A DNA stretch of 39,517 nt from Chitinophagaceae bacterium (GCA_023229465.1 JALNZE010000025.1:1-39517), one strand, 5' to 3'; shown: positions 1 to 9,084, numbered from the stretch's first letter. The notes: generated from the letters alone by a model not told the origin. Made by a program: numbers and translations.

Positions 1-98
1 TGTTTTTAGTTTATTATATGCACCACTAATATGTTGAATATTAATGGAATAACCAAATAAACATGCTACTTTTTTTAAATTATTTGTTAACTATTCAG

Positions 99-114
99 GC
101 AGGTTTAGACCTGC
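99..114 (-). terminator. Small stem-loop downstream of the membrane-protein gene
   Basis: A perfect 6-bp inverted repeat (GCAGGT/ACCTGC) with a 4-nt loop lies 14 bp past the stop codon of the minus-strand gene 128-1009. On the minus strand it is not followed by a clear T-run, so it is only a possible terminator or RNA-stabilising hairpin. Confidence 0.35.
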
Positions 115-127
115 GAAACTTGAGTAA

Positions 128-1009
128 TTATTCAAAAAACTGGGAATAGGATTTTATGTTCATATAATCAAACTCAAGGTCTGAAAATATAGACGATGAA
201 CTAACTAATAATTGTTTTGTTATGATCAAAAAATAAAAAAAAATACCTTCAATTGTTAAAAATAAAATAAATAATATTATAAATTTGAGAGAGAATAATG
301 TCTTAAGTATATCAATTGGATTAAATGTCACCTCTGGAGGATTGTTTAATAAAACAGGCATAAAATGTAATGGATAAATTACAGTTAATGGGAATGCTAC
401 CATGAGTAATAATATAATAATTCTCAATGGCTTAATGGTAACCGATAATGATACAGCTTCCGTTTTATTCTTTTGAAAATACTGAATTAGAGAAATTGCT
501 TCAACTTTTAAACTATTAATAGCCTCGCCCTCATCACGCAAATTATCCCAAAACCCCGCAGGTTTAAGATCAAGTAATTTTGGGGAAATACCTGAGGTAA
601 ATCCAAGCGGATCTCTTTGCTGGTCGTGGCTTTTCTTGATTTTCAAATTTAATCCTCTAAATGCCTTCAAAATCTCATCATCAACTTTAAATAGTTTTTT
701 TTCGAGATTGTATATTTTGGCGAGTACTTCTTGATCAGAAAGGTTTTTAAATTCGCCGCTTTCGATTGCCTCAGAGATTTTGTCACTTTCATCAACCTGG
801 TTTCTAACATACCAGCTAAAACGCCTATTAGAAAGGCTCGATTTTGTCTGGTTAAATTTTATTACCAAGTCATCGAAATTAGATTTTGCTGTATGTATTC
901 TTTCACTGAGTCCAATTAACCTTGATATAACAAATGCTCCAATGATGCCTATAAGTGCTGCTGCGCTTTGGCTTAGTGAGCTGAAGAACCAATTCCAATC
1001 TGTGTTCAT
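128..1009 (-). CDS. Hypothetical membrane protein with three predicted transmembrane segments
   Basis: I do not recognise this 293-residue protein. A hydrophobic segment lies at about residues 15-34. A long charged, probably helical stretch (about 35-190) follows, and two more hydrophobic segments lie at about 196-220 and 238-262. The shape suggests an inner-membrane protein with a cytoplasmic helical domain. The coding DNA is visibly richer in A+T than the genes to its right, which fits recent acquisition on a mobile island. It is a single gene with its own candidate promoter upstream (1048-1078). The ATG at 1009 is the only start that keeps the first hydrophobic segment. No function can be given; membrane proteins of this shape occur in defence islands, but that is only context. 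Confidence 0.7.
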   Translation of the reverse strand: MNTDWNWFFSSLSQSAAALIGIIGAFVISRLIGLSERIHTAKSNFDDLVIKFNQTKSSLSNRRFSWYVRNQVDESDKISEAIESGEFKNLSDQEVLAKIYNLEKKLFKVDDEILKAFRGLNLKIKKSHDQQRDPLGFTSGISPKLLDLKPAGFWDNLRDEGEAINSLKVEAISLIQYFQKNKTEAVSLSVTIKPLRIIILLLMVAFPLTVIYPLHFMPVLLNNPPEVTFNPIDILKTLFSLKFIILFILFLTIEGIFFYFLIITKQLLVSSSSIFSDLEFDYMNIKSYSQFFE

Positions 1010-1047
1010 AATTGCTTGTTTTGATGCTTAATTCAATCAGTATGTGT

Positions 1048-1078
1048 CAAATATAAATTTGAGTCGAAATCAGTCCAA
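1048..1078 (-). promoter_or_regulatory. Bacteroidota-type promoter for the 128-1009 gene
   Basis: On the minus strand there is a TTG at 1078-1076, then 20 nt, then TATATTTG at 1055-1048. This fits the Bacteroidota consensus of a -33 TTG, a 19-21 nt spacer and a -7 TAnnTTTG. It lies about 40 bp before the ATG at 1009. Identified by consensus match only. Confidence 0.55.
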
Positions 1079-1121
1079 TGGACAATAACAGAAACATGAC
1101 ATAAATCTAAAACTAATCGTA

Positions 1122-1146
1122 ACAAAAAAGAAGCCCTTCGTGGGCT
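1122..1146 (-). terminator. Rho-independent terminator after the RadC-like gene
   Basis: Reading the minus strand, the stem AGCCC/GGGCT has a 5-nt loop and is followed by TCTTTTTT. It sits just past the stop codon of the RadC-like gene (1155). Confidence 0.75.
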
Positions 1147-1154
1147 ACTTTAAT

Positions 1155-1610
1155 TTAAACCGGCATCAGGTTATCATCTGCCATGGACAGGTATCCTTCT
1201 TCAGTGATGATCAGGTGATCAAGAACTGTTATATCAAGTAGTGTACCGGCATCCTTGATCTTCTTTGTGATCTTAATATCCGCTTCACTGGGCGATAGAT
1301 TACCGCTTGGGTGGTTGTGAGCCAATACCAGGCCCGATGCGTTAGATTTTATGGCGGTCTGGAAGATTATCCTGACATCGGTCACAGTGCCGGAAATGCC
1401 TCCCATGGAGATCTGAGAGAAGCCCAGGATCTGATTGGAGCGATTGAGTAGCATGATATAGAAGAATTCCCGGTGCTCAAAGGATGGCCAGATCAGCCGT
1501 AATGCCTGGTTGGCATCCTGGCTACAGCGGACCTTGATCCGGTCACAAGCCGGGATTTTGGCAGAGTAGGTTATTTTGACTTCCGCCAAGTTGTTCATTA
1601 GTAAGTTCAT
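1155..1610 (-). CDS. RadC-like JAB/MPN domain protein
   Basis: A 151-residue protein with the RadC-type JAB (MPN+) metalloprotease-like fold. The metal-binding signature HNHPSG, followed by a conserved S-x-x-D (SPSEAD), is present in the C-terminal half, then the family ending that includes the LDHLIIT motif. Chromosomal RadC is longer (about 220 residues) because of an N-terminal helix-hairpin-helix domain. That domain is absent here, as is usual for short RadC copies on Bacteroidota mobile elements. A longer open frame to 1847 exists, but its extra N-terminus overlaps the neighbouring gene and crosses a terminator hairpin, so I place the start at the ATG at 1610. The cellular role of RadC-like proteins is unsettled despite the 'DNA repair' name. 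Confidence 0.85.
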   Translation of the reverse strand: MNLLMNNLAEVKITYSAKIPACDRIKVRCSQDANQALRLIWPSFEHREFFYIMLLNRSNQILGFSQISMGGISGTVTDVRIIFQTAIKSNASGLVLAHNHPSGNLSPSEADIKITKKIKDAGTLLDITVLDHLIITEEGYLSMADDNLMPV

Positions 1611-1728
1611 AGTGATTACACCGCCGCCCGCGGATTTGTTATGGCATCTGGCACGCCTATTATTGAAAATAGGATGTGTAAACATTTCCTTATTTTTCGA
1701 CGAAAACGTGTACACATCAGAAATAGAG

Positions 1729-1750
1729 AAGGCCCCGTTTCCGAGGCCTT
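1729..1750 (-). terminator. Terminator hairpin after the 91-residue gene
   Basis: On the minus strand AAGGCC and GGCCTT form a stem around a 10-nt loop, starting 4 bp past the stop codon at 1754. The trailing T-run is weak (TTCTCTATTT). It separates the 91-residue gene from the RadC-like gene. Confidence 0.5.
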
Positions 1751-1753
1751 TCA

Positions 1754-2029
1754 TTAAACTGTAACAGCGATTTCCTTCGCAGGCTTCTTTGCCGGTTTTG
1801 CGGGAGATAGTTCCGGCTGATCTTCTACTTCCTGCCGGTAGTAGCAAGTGTGAGTCCTACCGAAGCCATCCGGTTTCATCATCTGCGCAATTTCAAATGT
1901 TACGTAATTTGTGCCTTCGAAATCATAGGCAATCGACTGAAGATCCTCCAGCCGGCAGGTGACCTTAACAATACGAAGGTTCTGGATCTTTTTACCTTTC
2001 CCAAGGTAGGTCTTCTTAAAAGTTTTCAT
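1754..2029 (-). CDS. Small hypothetical island protein (91 aa)
   Basis: I do not recognise a domain. The protein is basic at the N-terminus and has a central part reading as short beta strands. It ends in a low-complexity lysine/proline/alanine tail (about residues 73-87). A terminator hairpin directly follows the stop, which supports it being a real gene. Small proteins like this commonly sit beside RadC-like genes on Bacteroidota mobile elements, so a role in the element's upkeep is possible but not shown. Confidence 0.6.
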   Translation of the reverse strand: MKTFKKTYLGKGKKIQNLRIVKVTCRLEDLQSIAYDFEGTNYVTFEIAQMMKPDGFGRTHTCYYRQEVEDQPELSPAKPAKKPAKEIAVTV

Positions 2030-2145
2030 GATGAGATAATTTTAGTGAAAGAATGTTTATGGCATGATCAGGATCAAATGAACCCGACTTTGATTTTCCA
2101 AGATTTAAATAAATTCTGTTTTACCTGATAAGGGTTGGACTTTGG

Positions 2146-2400
2146 TTATGGCGGACCTCTTTCCCTGGAATAAATCTCGTCGATAACAGGATCAACTGAT
2201 AGTACCGTTAATGGCAGGTTGCGGTCCTGAGCCATTTTGCGAGCCAATGAGAGCATCTTCGGCAGGTTGTATGACTTGTATACCCTGCTGACTGCAATGG
2301 TGTGATCATGGTCGAAACCGATCCATACGAAGCATAAAGGAGCGAAATCCGGACCGGCCGGGTTATAATGGCAGCTCGTAAGGAAATATATCCGTTTCAT
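2146..2400 (-). CDS. Small hypothetical island protein (84 aa)
   Basis: An 84-residue open frame with balanced codon use, on the same strand as the two genes below it. It looks soluble: there is no signal peptide or membrane segment. The middle shows an HDHTIAVSRVYKSYNLPKM stretch, and the C-terminus is strongly charged. I cannot assign a family. Its position, with the 91-residue gene and the RadC-like gene, suggests a small accessory operon of the island. Confidence 0.55.
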   Translation of the reverse strand: MKRIYFLTSCHYNPAGPDFAPLCFVWIGFDHDHTIAVSRVYKSYNLPKMLSLARKMAQDRNLPLTVLSVDPVIDEIYSRERGPP

Positions 2401-2797
2401 GGTTTTAAGGATTTAAGAAATTAGGCGGTCAAGCATCGATTCAGATCATGATAATGCTGCGATCGATGATGGATGGTATCACAGTATTCTCAGTAAAGGG
2501 ATAAATTGATAGTTGTGTGAAAATTGAGCCTAAAAGGGAAGTAGCCTCTCCCAATTGATCAAAGACTCGGCTTTATCCTTCCAATTATTGCTGTGCCGGG
2601 ACTCCACCCGCAATCAATTCGTCAAACTGCTTAATATTCCGGTGAAAATTAGGCGGTTCCTGGCTGGTAAGCTCTCGGATTCCACTGAGTGGACGATGGT
2701 GGTGAAAAAGATTGGCATTTAGCTGATTTAAAATGCCCAGATCAGGTTATGTTTTAGATAGCTAAACTTTACCTTAGCGAAAATTCAAACCGTCGAT
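2401..2797. other. Intergenic region between divergent genes
   Basis: This 397-bp stretch separates the minus-strand island genes from the plus-strand TcmP operon and should hold promoters for both, but no clean TTG/TAnnTTTG pair was found. A 49-codon minus-strand frame (2585-2734) reads like coding sequence (it ends with KQFDELIAGGVPAQQ) but has only ATT or CTG as a start. It may be a gene remnant. Confidence 0.4.
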
Positions 2798-3742
2798 ATG
2801 CCTTCATTAGAGAGTTTTAATGAGCCTAAGAACGGGGCCTGTCTTGGCAGTTGCAAAAAGCAGGACCGTGAAGAATATACTGAAGACAGCATTTGTCAAG
2901 TAACTGCCTCTGAGTTTGATAACTACCCAGTTAGATGTGTTGGTGAATGGGCCAAAGAGAAGATTCATTTTCTAACAAGGTACTTTGATATTTTCGCCAA
3001 GGGTATGGCATATAAGTGGGAAGGGAACATTAATTATATCGAAATATGTAGCGGTCCCGGAATTTGCATTGATAGGAGCACACGAAAAGAATTACTTGGC
3101 ACAGCACTTTCAATCGCTCAATTACCAAGTTTTGACAAACTTTTCAAAGCCGTGTTCATTGATATAAATCAAGATATCGTAGATAACCTCAATTCCCGGT
3201 TTGAAATGTATGGCAAATCAGGGAAGGCTATCGCCTGTTTTGGTGATTACACTCAACCAGATCAGCTTCTTTCAATGATAAGAGGCCATATTTCCGCAAT
3301 AGGTCTTAACTTGGTATTCTTTGACCCGGTCGATTGTAGTGTCCCCTTTAACACAATAGTTGAGATTAAAAAGAGGCTGAAAAACTGCGATTTGATTATC
3401 AACGTATTCTATGGATTAGATCCCCGCAGGTGGCTTGGGATGGCATTCGAGAATCCGGAAGGCGCTCTTTTCAAGAAATATGCCAGATTTTTAGGTGCGG
3501 ACAGTTTCCTCTTTGACCCAGAAGTCCGAACCCTGCACCAGGCAGGTAATCACGATGAGGTTCATAGACGGTTTATTGATTTTTATAAAGCGCAACTGAG
3601 GTCAATTGGCTTTGAATATTTTGCCCATGAGCCAATTCGGAATTATTATGAAATGTTATTTGCTTCTTCTAACGAGAGAGGGATCGACTTCTGGAAGAAG
3701 ATAACCAAAGTAGAAGAGGATGGTCAAAAAAGACTTTTTTAG
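2798..3742 (+). CDS. tcmP: Three-Cys-motif partner protein TcmP
   Basis: This 314-residue protein matches the TcmP family by its overall pattern. The methyltransferase-like glycine motif YIEICSGPGIC lies at residues 80-90. An acidic strand, VFIDIN, lies at 119-124, and LVFFDP at about 172-177. These suggest a SAM-binding Rossmann fold, although catalysis has not been established for the family as far as I know. TcmP proteins are named for always sitting beside a Gp37/Gp68-type protein with three invariant cysteines. That partner follows here after 14 bp, so the two form an operon. The ATG at 2798 is the first in frame. The pair sits in a defence island next to a type I restriction system. The family call is strong; the biochemical role is unknown. 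Confidence 0.82.
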   Translation: MPSLESFNEPKNGACLGSCKKQDREEYTEDSICQVTASEFDNYPVRCVGEWAKEKIHFLTRYFDIFAKGMAYKWEGNINYIEICSGPGICIDRSTRKELLGTALSIAQLPSFDKLFKAVFIDINQDIVDNLNSRFEMYGKSGKAIACFGDYTQPDQLLSMIRGHISAIGLNLVFFDPVDCSVPFNTIVEIKKRLKNCDLIINVFYGLDPRRWLGMAFENPEGALFKKYARFLGADSFLFDPEVRTLHQAGNHDEVHRRFIDFYKAQLRSIGFEYFAHEPIRNYYEMLFASSNERGIDFWKKITKVEEDGQKRLF

Positions 3743-3756
3743 TACCTTTAAATATT

Positions 3757-4551
3757 ATGAGTAATCTAACTGTCTTTGGTACGAAAGAATGGGCACCCCA
3801 GTCAGCAAATATTGTTGAAGGTTGCAGTAATAATTGCAAATACTGCTATGCAAGAGAAATGGCGGTTCGATTTGGACGGAGGGAACCAGACAAATGGAAT
3901 ATGGAGGTCTATCGTGCTGATTGGGCATCTAAAAAATACAATCCTACCAATGGACGGATTATGTTTCCTTCAACCCATGATATAACAAAAGGAAACCTTA
4001 GCTGGGTAATTCAGTTTTTGTCAAGAATTTTAGAAGCCGGTAATGAGGTTCTTATCGTTACTAAACCTCAACCTGAATGTATTAAATCGATTTGTGATTC
4101 TTTCCGTCAATATCGAGATAAGATCATGTTCCGGTTTACAATTGGTTCTTTGGATGACCGGGTTCTTTCCTTTTGGGAACCCGGAGCTTCAAAATTCACC
4201 GAGAGATTACTTTCAATCCAATATGCTTATTTCAACGGTTACAAAACAAGCGTAAGCTGTGAACCTATGTTGGATGGTCACCCGGAACTTTTAGCAGAGG
4301 TTTTTCTTCCCTACGTTACTGATGCAATGTGGTTTGGAAAGCCTAACTTTTTAATTCGCCGTTTATCCAGAAATGGTTTTGTAGATAATATTTCGTATAA
4401 AGCGGCGATGACCCTTCAACAGACCTTTTCCGATGATTTTATTCACAAACTTTTCTGCCGCTACGAATCAAATCCTAAAATCAAATGGAAGGAGAGTATT
4501 AAAAAAGTTTTGAATATTTCAATTCCTGAAGAAATAGGGTTGGATGTTTAG
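3757..4551 (+). CDS. Radical-SAM-like Gp37/Gp68 (DUF5131) family protein
   Basis: A 264-residue protein with the iron-sulfur signature CSNNCKYC (C23, C27, C30; CX3CX2C), the classic spacing of radical-SAM enzymes. The rest fits a partial TIM barrel: LIVTKPQ, then FRFTIGSLDD, then SVSCEPMLDG. Phage Gp37/Gp68 proteins belong to this family. Such enzymes use a 4Fe-4S cluster to cleave SAM into a radical, but the substrate of this family is not known to me. It follows tcmP by 14 bp on the same strand and is surely co-transcribed. It is convergent with the YgjP-like gene at 4603. Confidence 0.85.
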   Translation: MSNLTVFGTKEWAPQSANIVEGCSNNCKYCYAREMAVRFGRREPDKWNMEVYRADWASKKYNPTNGRIMFPSTHDITKGNLSWVIQFLSRILEAGNEVLIVTKPQPECIKSICDSFRQYRDKIMFRFTIGSLDDRVLSFWEPGASKFTERLLSIQYAYFNGYKTSVSCEPMLDGHPELLAEVFLPYVTDAMWFGKPNFLIRRLSRNGFVDNISYKAAMTLQQTFSDDFIHKLFCRYESNPKIKWKESIKKVLNISIPEEIGLDV

Positions 4552-4602
4552 ACAAAACACCCAAATATCCTTAATTGGGATGGATCGAATGAATTTTAAC
4601 TG

Positions 4603-5382
4603 TCATACCATCATCTTCTCCAATTCCATCTTTCTCTGAACCCGGTCCGGCATAAATGTATCGAGCAGATTATAAAACCTCTTGTTGTGCACCGGGTATT
4701 TCCGGTGGCATACCTCATGCAGGATTACGTATTCAATAGATGCCACGGATGCCTGCACTAACCGGTAATTCAAAGTATAGGTCCCGGCTTGGGAATCATA
4801 CTGCGCCCATATCGACCGGTAGTGCCGGATGTTTGGTTCAGGGAGCCAGTATCCCAGCTTTCCTGAAAACTCATGCTCCAACCGGGAATGGATTTCATTG
4901 AACACCTCATGTGACTGTTCTTTCAGCCAAGCCTGAAAATGTTCCCGGATCAGATCACTCCGATCAGGGCGGGGTGTTTCAATAACGATGAAGTACCTGC
5001 CGGGTTTTATAGCCCAGCGAGGGCAATGGTTAATCCTCAGACGGTATGGTTTACCCAGGTAGTAATGGGTCTCGCCGCTGATGTATCTTCGCTCCGGTGT
5101 TTTGGGTTGAAATTGTTCAAAATGGGTTAGTTGGCGTGAGATCCAGTTTTCCTTGCGGTCAAGGAACCGGTCTATCGATTCATCTCCTGCAGTTAATGGG
5201 ACTCTAAGGATAACCTCCTGATCCGGATTGACGGTCAGCCCGAAAGTGGTTCGCTCACTCCGTTTTACGCTCAACGGCAACCACTTCCCCCGGAACCCAA
5301 GCCTGCTATTCTCCAGATCAATATCGATGCTTAGCAATCTCGAGGGTCTTGTCGATGATCTCATCAATGACTTCGGTTCCAA
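4603..5382 (-). CDS. YgjP-like (M48/WLM-type) metal-dependent hydrolase
   Basis: A 259-residue protein of the YgjP/DUF45 family. The zinc motif LHEVCHRKYPVHNKRFY near residues 221-237 gives HExxH (H222, E223, H226) and a third histidine ligand (H232). The N-terminal beta-rich part is typical of the family, whose substrate is unknown. Genes of this family often end type I restriction operons, as here. The frame overlaps the 3' end of hsdR by 65 bp if the ATG at 5382 is used. ATG 5364 or TTG 5337 are also possible, because homology-like sequence begins only at about residue 18. Translational coupling to hsdR is likely. Confidence 0.85.
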   Translation of the reverse strand: MEPKSLMRSSTRPSRLLSIDIDLENSRLGFRGKWLPLSVKRSERTTFGLTVNPDQEVILRVPLTAGDESIDRFLDRKENWISRQLTHFEQFQPKTPERRYISGETHYYLGKPYRLRINHCPRWAIKPGRYFIVIETPRPDRSDLIREHFQAWLKEQSHEVFNEIHSRLEHEFSGKLGYWLPEPNIRHYRSIWAQYDSQAGTYTLNYRLVQASVASIEYVILHEVCHRKYPVHNKRFYNLLDTFMPDRVQRKMELEKMMV

Positions 5383-8300
5383 GGTTTAACTTCTTCTCTT
5401 TCGCCAGATCAAACAGGAAGTCGTCGATCCGGTGCTTCATCTTGTTGATAACGTCTTCTTTATAGGTCCAGTCCACGATCCGGCACTCCGAAACGATCAG
5501 GTCAATCTCCCCGGCTATCTCTTCGGCGTATTGCTTCATCTCTTCAACCCCTGAGGTTTCCGATACCTGACCAACCGTGCGATAGAATGCCTGGGCAATC
5601 TGCCGTGTTTTCAAAGATTCCGGAATAGACTGATCCGTATAGTTTACCGCAGTGTTCATGATCTCGGTAGCTTTGTTCAGATACTCAAGTTCATTGATCC
5701 GGTGTTCATGGAAATCCTCGACAACCTTCTGAAGCATCGTGCCAAACTTGGTATAAAATACCGGGTCTTCATCCACGTGTTCGGTAATATGTTTGGCAGT
5801 CCGGCTAGCTATGGTATCCGCACGAGCGGCAGTTCCGGTAACCTTCTCGATTTCTTGTTGAAATGCTTCCTTGTCGAAGATGTTAACCTGCTCAGTTAGC
5901 CTGATGACTTCATGCGTACTAACATGCCAGTCGATCATTTTCTGTATCTGCTTCTCATACTGGCGGTAATCGATAACATCCGTATACCGGGATTGGACTG
6001 CAACCCGCAATTGTGCGAATAATCGCTCATCGTCCTTGTACCGTTTCACTTTATCCTTACCTGTCTTCTCTTCAAATACCAGGGTTGACAGAGCCAGTTT
6101 CAATGTTCGGGCAAACCGGTTCAGCCGGGTATAGAATTCCTTCCGGAGTTTTGCATCAGCTAAGTGAAGTTCCATAGCTTCCATGTCCTTCTTGTTGATC
6201 ACCTCCTTAAATAGATCCCAGACCTGAGCATGCAGATCCGGTAATTTGTCTATTTCGTCCTGCACTTGTTTCAGAGTTCCTGCAATATCCTCAGGGTCAA
6301 ATCCATTGAGTGCGGTATAAGTTTCGAGTGCTTCTTCGAGATTACCCAGGATCCCGTAATAATCGATAATGTACCCGAAATCCTTACCCTCCGATAGCCG
6401 GTTTACCCGGGCGATAGCCTGTAGAAGTCCATGTTCCTTCAGGCTCCGGGCAATGTAAAGCACTGTGTTCTTGGGTGCGTCGAATCCTACCAGGAGCTTA
6501 TCTACTACAATAATGATTTCCGGATACTCCCCTTTCTTGAATTGGTTGATCAGCTGTTTGTTATACTGCTCCTCAGTTCCGTATTGCTGCATCATATTTT
6601 TCCAGAACTTCTGCACCTGCTCTTGGTTGACCTCTTCGTAAATAGTGGTGTTATTTTCCCGCGAATCGGGTCCGGATATCAGCAACTGAGTATGAACCCT
6701 GCCATCGAGGTTAAATGCCTCCAGGAACTTAATAGCTGCTGATTTTGAGGATGCGGTCAGTTGACCCTTGAATCCGGTACCCTGCCAGTTACGCACGTAA
6801 TGATCGGCGATATCAAGGGCAATCCAGCGGATCTTCTGCTCGGCTTCATTGAGCTGATCAGCCCTGGCAAATTTCCGCTTGAGGTCAGTTTTCTGGAGGT
6901 CGGTCAGGTCTTTGCACACCCGGTCAAAAAATGCGTCAATCTCCTTCTGCTGTACATTTTGGACAGCCTCCCGCCCTTCATATATTAGCGGTACAATCGC
7001 ACCATCCTCAACACCTTGCAAAATGGTATACTTGTCGATAAACCCGCCGAACTTTCGTGCCGTGCTTTTCTCGATTTTGAGCAAAGGTGTGCCGGTAAAT
7101 CCGATATAACAGGCATTCGGCAATACCTGAATCATTTTTTGGTTGGCAATCCCGTACTGGCTGCGGTGGCTTTCATCCACCAGGACAAATATATCCGGTG
7201 AATCATCCTTCAGTTCCTCATGTTCCAGAAGGGTTTCAAACTTGTCGATGATAGTCGTGATAATAGAGGCTTTACGCGACTTCAGGATATTCAACAGGTG
7301 CCTGCCGGATTTAGCTTGAACCAGCCGATCCTGCAATCCACAGTTCTTGAATGTTCCGAAAATCTGATCATCGAGGTCGATCCGGTCGGTTACCAATATG
7401 ATCCTCGAGTCGGTGATGGATGGTTCAAGTGCCAGCGATTTGGCTAACATGACCATCGTTAAACTTTTACCTGATCCCTGGGTATGGTAGATAACCCCGC
7501 CTTCCCGCTTCCCTCCGGATAAATGTTTAACCCGATCCACTGTTTTTTTTACCGCAAAATATTGCTGGTAACGGGCGACCTTCTTTACGTTGGCATCATA
7601 GATCAGGAATTTGTGTATGATATCCAGCAGCCGGCTTTTCTGACACATGGAATACAAAGTCCTGTCCTGTTCCGTTACCTGCACAGGCAAGGACTCAATC
7701 TCATCGAAATAGGGTCGGACATATTTGAAACGGGTGCTAAAAAGATGAGCCTTCTCTAAATCGGTTAATGGAGTATTCTTTATGCGGTTCAGCTCAATAT
7801 CATCAAACTCCTTTTCTTTCCATACCGCCCAGAATTCCTCTTCTGTTCCTGCGGTGGCATATTTTGCGCGGTCCCCGCAAACAGCAAACTGAAGCTGGTT
7901 GTACTTATAGAGTTCTTGAACTCCATCGACTTTCTGATTCCTCAGGTGTTGGGAAATAGCCTGTTTTAGTGGATCAGCCTGGTCAAGATCCGGGCGCTTA
8001 CATTCTATCACAACCAGTGGAATTCCGTTAATAAAAAGCACCACATCCGGTCGGTAAGTATCCGGTCTACCCGGTCGTAATACCTCATACTCTTCTGTGA
8101 CATGAAAAACATTGTTCTCAGGATGTTCCCAATCGATATACTTGAAGCTGTAACTCTTCTTGTCCGTTCCGATGGTCTGCTCAAAGCTGGTGCCCAGAGT
8201 CAAAAGGTCATAAACCTTCTCATTTGACCGGATCAACCCATCGACCAAGGGATAATTTTTCAGGAGCTGGATTGCCTGATTGAAAATCCCCTCCTTAAAA

Positions 8301-8497
8301 TCATGGCTCTGATCGCGGTGATATATACGATTCAGCCGTCGAAGCTGTGACAAGAGAATTCCATCCAGCAGGACATTCCGGTTATCTCCACGGTACTCCA
8401 TCGCCTCTGTTGGGGTCAGGTAGGTGTACCCGATCTTCATCAGCAGTTGAAGTGCCGGGATCTGGGAGATGTGGTCTTCGAGGAATGCTGGTATCAT
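5318..8497 (-). CDS. hsdR: Type I restriction enzyme, R (restriction/translocase) subunit
   Basis: A 1059-residue HsdR, full length for the family. The N-terminal PD-(D/E)xK nuclease reads RPDVVLF (D151) and VVIECK (E165, K167), followed by QLQFAVCGDR. The SF2 motor has Walker A QGSGKS (G341-S345), the DEAH-like box VDESH (440-444) and motif III GFTGTP (466-471). The C-terminal helical part probably contacts the methylase core. With HsdM and HsdS it would cleave unmodified DNA after ATP-driven translocation. All key residues are visible, so it should be active. The gene starts 5 bp after the stop of the 193-residue membrane protein gene, which points to coupled translation. Confidence 0.97.
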   Translation of the reverse strand: MIPAFLEDHISQIPALQLLMKIGYTYLTPTEAMEYRGDNRNVLLDGILLSQLRRLNRIYHRDQSHDFKEGIFNQAIQLLKNYPLVDGLIRSNEKVYDLLTLGTSFEQTIGTDKKSYSFKYIDWEHPENNVFHVTEEYEVLRPGRPDTYRPDVVLFINGIPLVVIECKRPDLDQADPLKQAISQHLRNQKVDGVQELYKYNQLQFAVCGDRAKYATAGTEEEFWAVWKEKEFDDIELNRIKNTPLTDLEKAHLFSTRFKYVRPYFDEIESLPVQVTEQDRTLYSMCQKSRLLDIIHKFLIYDANVKKVARYQQYFAVKKTVDRVKHLSGGKREGGVIYHTQGSGKSLTMVMLAKSLALEPSITDSRIILVTDRIDLDDQIFGTFKNCGLQDRLVQAKSGRHLLNILKSRKASIITTIIDKFETLLEHEELKDDSPDIFVLVDESHRSQYGIANQKMIQVLPNACYIGFTGTPLLKIEKSTARKFGGFIDKYTILQGVEDGAIVPLIYEGREAVQNVQQKEIDAFFDRVCKDLTDLQKTDLKRKFARADQLNEAEQKIRWIALDIADHYVRNWQGTGFKGQLTASSKSAAIKFLEAFNLDGRVHTQLLISGPDSRENNTTIYEEVNQEQVQKFWKNMMQQYGTEEQYNKQLINQFKKGEYPEIIIVVDKLLVGFDAPKNTVLYIARSLKEHGLLQAIARVNRLSEGKDFGYIIDYYGILGNLEEALETYTALNGFDPEDIAGTLKQVQDEIDKLPDLHAQVWDLFKEVINKKDMEAMELHLADAKLRKEFYTRLNRFARTLKLALSTLVFEEKTGKDKVKRYKDDERLFAQLRVAVQSRYTDVIDYRQYEKQIQKMIDWHVSTHEVIRLTEQVNIFDKEAFQQEIEKVTGTAARADTIASRTAKHITEHVDEDPVFYTKFGTMLQKVVEDFHEHRINELEYLNKATEIMNTAVNYTDQSIPESLKTRQIAQAFYRTVGQVSETSGVEEMKQYAEEIAGEIDLIVSECRIVDWTYKEDVINKMKHRIDDFLFDLAKEKKLNLGTEVIDEIIDKTLEIAKHRY

Positions 8498-8502
8498 TTT
8501 GT

Positions 8503-9084
8503 TTATTGGCTTTTTCTTATTGGAGGCGTCAACTCAACTCTTCTTTGGGTTTTAAACAGCATTTGGACATATTTTACCTCATGGCTATTCCTAAAGTGTA
8601 TGGCGATTGTGAAATTCAAATCTTCTGGAGGCATATTATCTTTGTAGTTTACGGTAATGTCCAGATATCCCTCTGCCGGAATGAGCGATCTTTTCATTGT
8701 GAATTCTGCACAATTTCCTTCCACAAGAAAAATTGAAACCTCGAGAGCAGCAGCACCTATGTTTTGTATCGTATATTGGTTCGTTCCATAAGGAGGTAAG
8801 GGCATTTCACCAGTCAACTTAAAGTACGGACGGTTTTGTTGGATTTGTAACTCTGTAAGGTTGTTGAGCTTTTCTACAGCTTTACTTAAATTCTCATTAA
8901 GGGTAAATAGCTGGCTGAGTTGTTTTTGCTTATTCCGATCCTTGACAAAAAGAACCACTATCGAGACTACCAAGGAAATGATACCAAAGGATGAACCAAT
9001 TGCTGCACCCCAAAGAAAAATGTTAGGCACTGTTCCTATTGACTCGGCACAAAAACTAAAACTCGTAATACTTGAGAAGCACAT
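8503..9084 (-). CDS. Membrane-anchored coiled-coil protein inside the restriction operon
   Basis: I do not recognise this 193-residue protein. One hydrophobic segment lies at about residues 23-47. A charged heptad-like helix follows (about 51-85), then a C-terminal domain of about 105 residues that reads as beta strands. It is therefore probably a single-pass inner-membrane protein with a cytosolic coiled coil and a beta domain. The gene sits between the DUF3800 gene and hsdR and ends 5 bp before hsdR. This makes it part of the operon rather than a chance neighbour, although a 275-bp gap upstream may hold its own promoter. Confidence 0.7.
   Translation of the reverse strand: MCFSSITSFSFCAESIGTVPNIFLWGAAIGSSFGIISLVVSIVVLFVKDRNKQKQLSQLFTLNENLSKAVEKLNNLTELQIQQNRPYFKLTGEMPLPPYGTNQYTIQNIGAAALEVSIFLVEGNCAEFTMKRSLIPAEGYLDITVNYKDNMPPEDLNFTIAIHFRNSHEVKYVQMLFKTQRRVELTPPIRKSQ

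Noticed and set aside
1611..1847. Longer RadC-like protein starting at 1847
   Set aside because: The extra 79 residues do not resemble RadC, overlap the 91-residue gene and run through a terminator hairpin. The ATG at 1610 gives a normal short RadC.
6431..7759. Several plus-strand frames of 60-100 codons opposite hsdR
   Set aside because: They lie inside hsdR, lack family features and ribosome sites, and follow from its codon composition.
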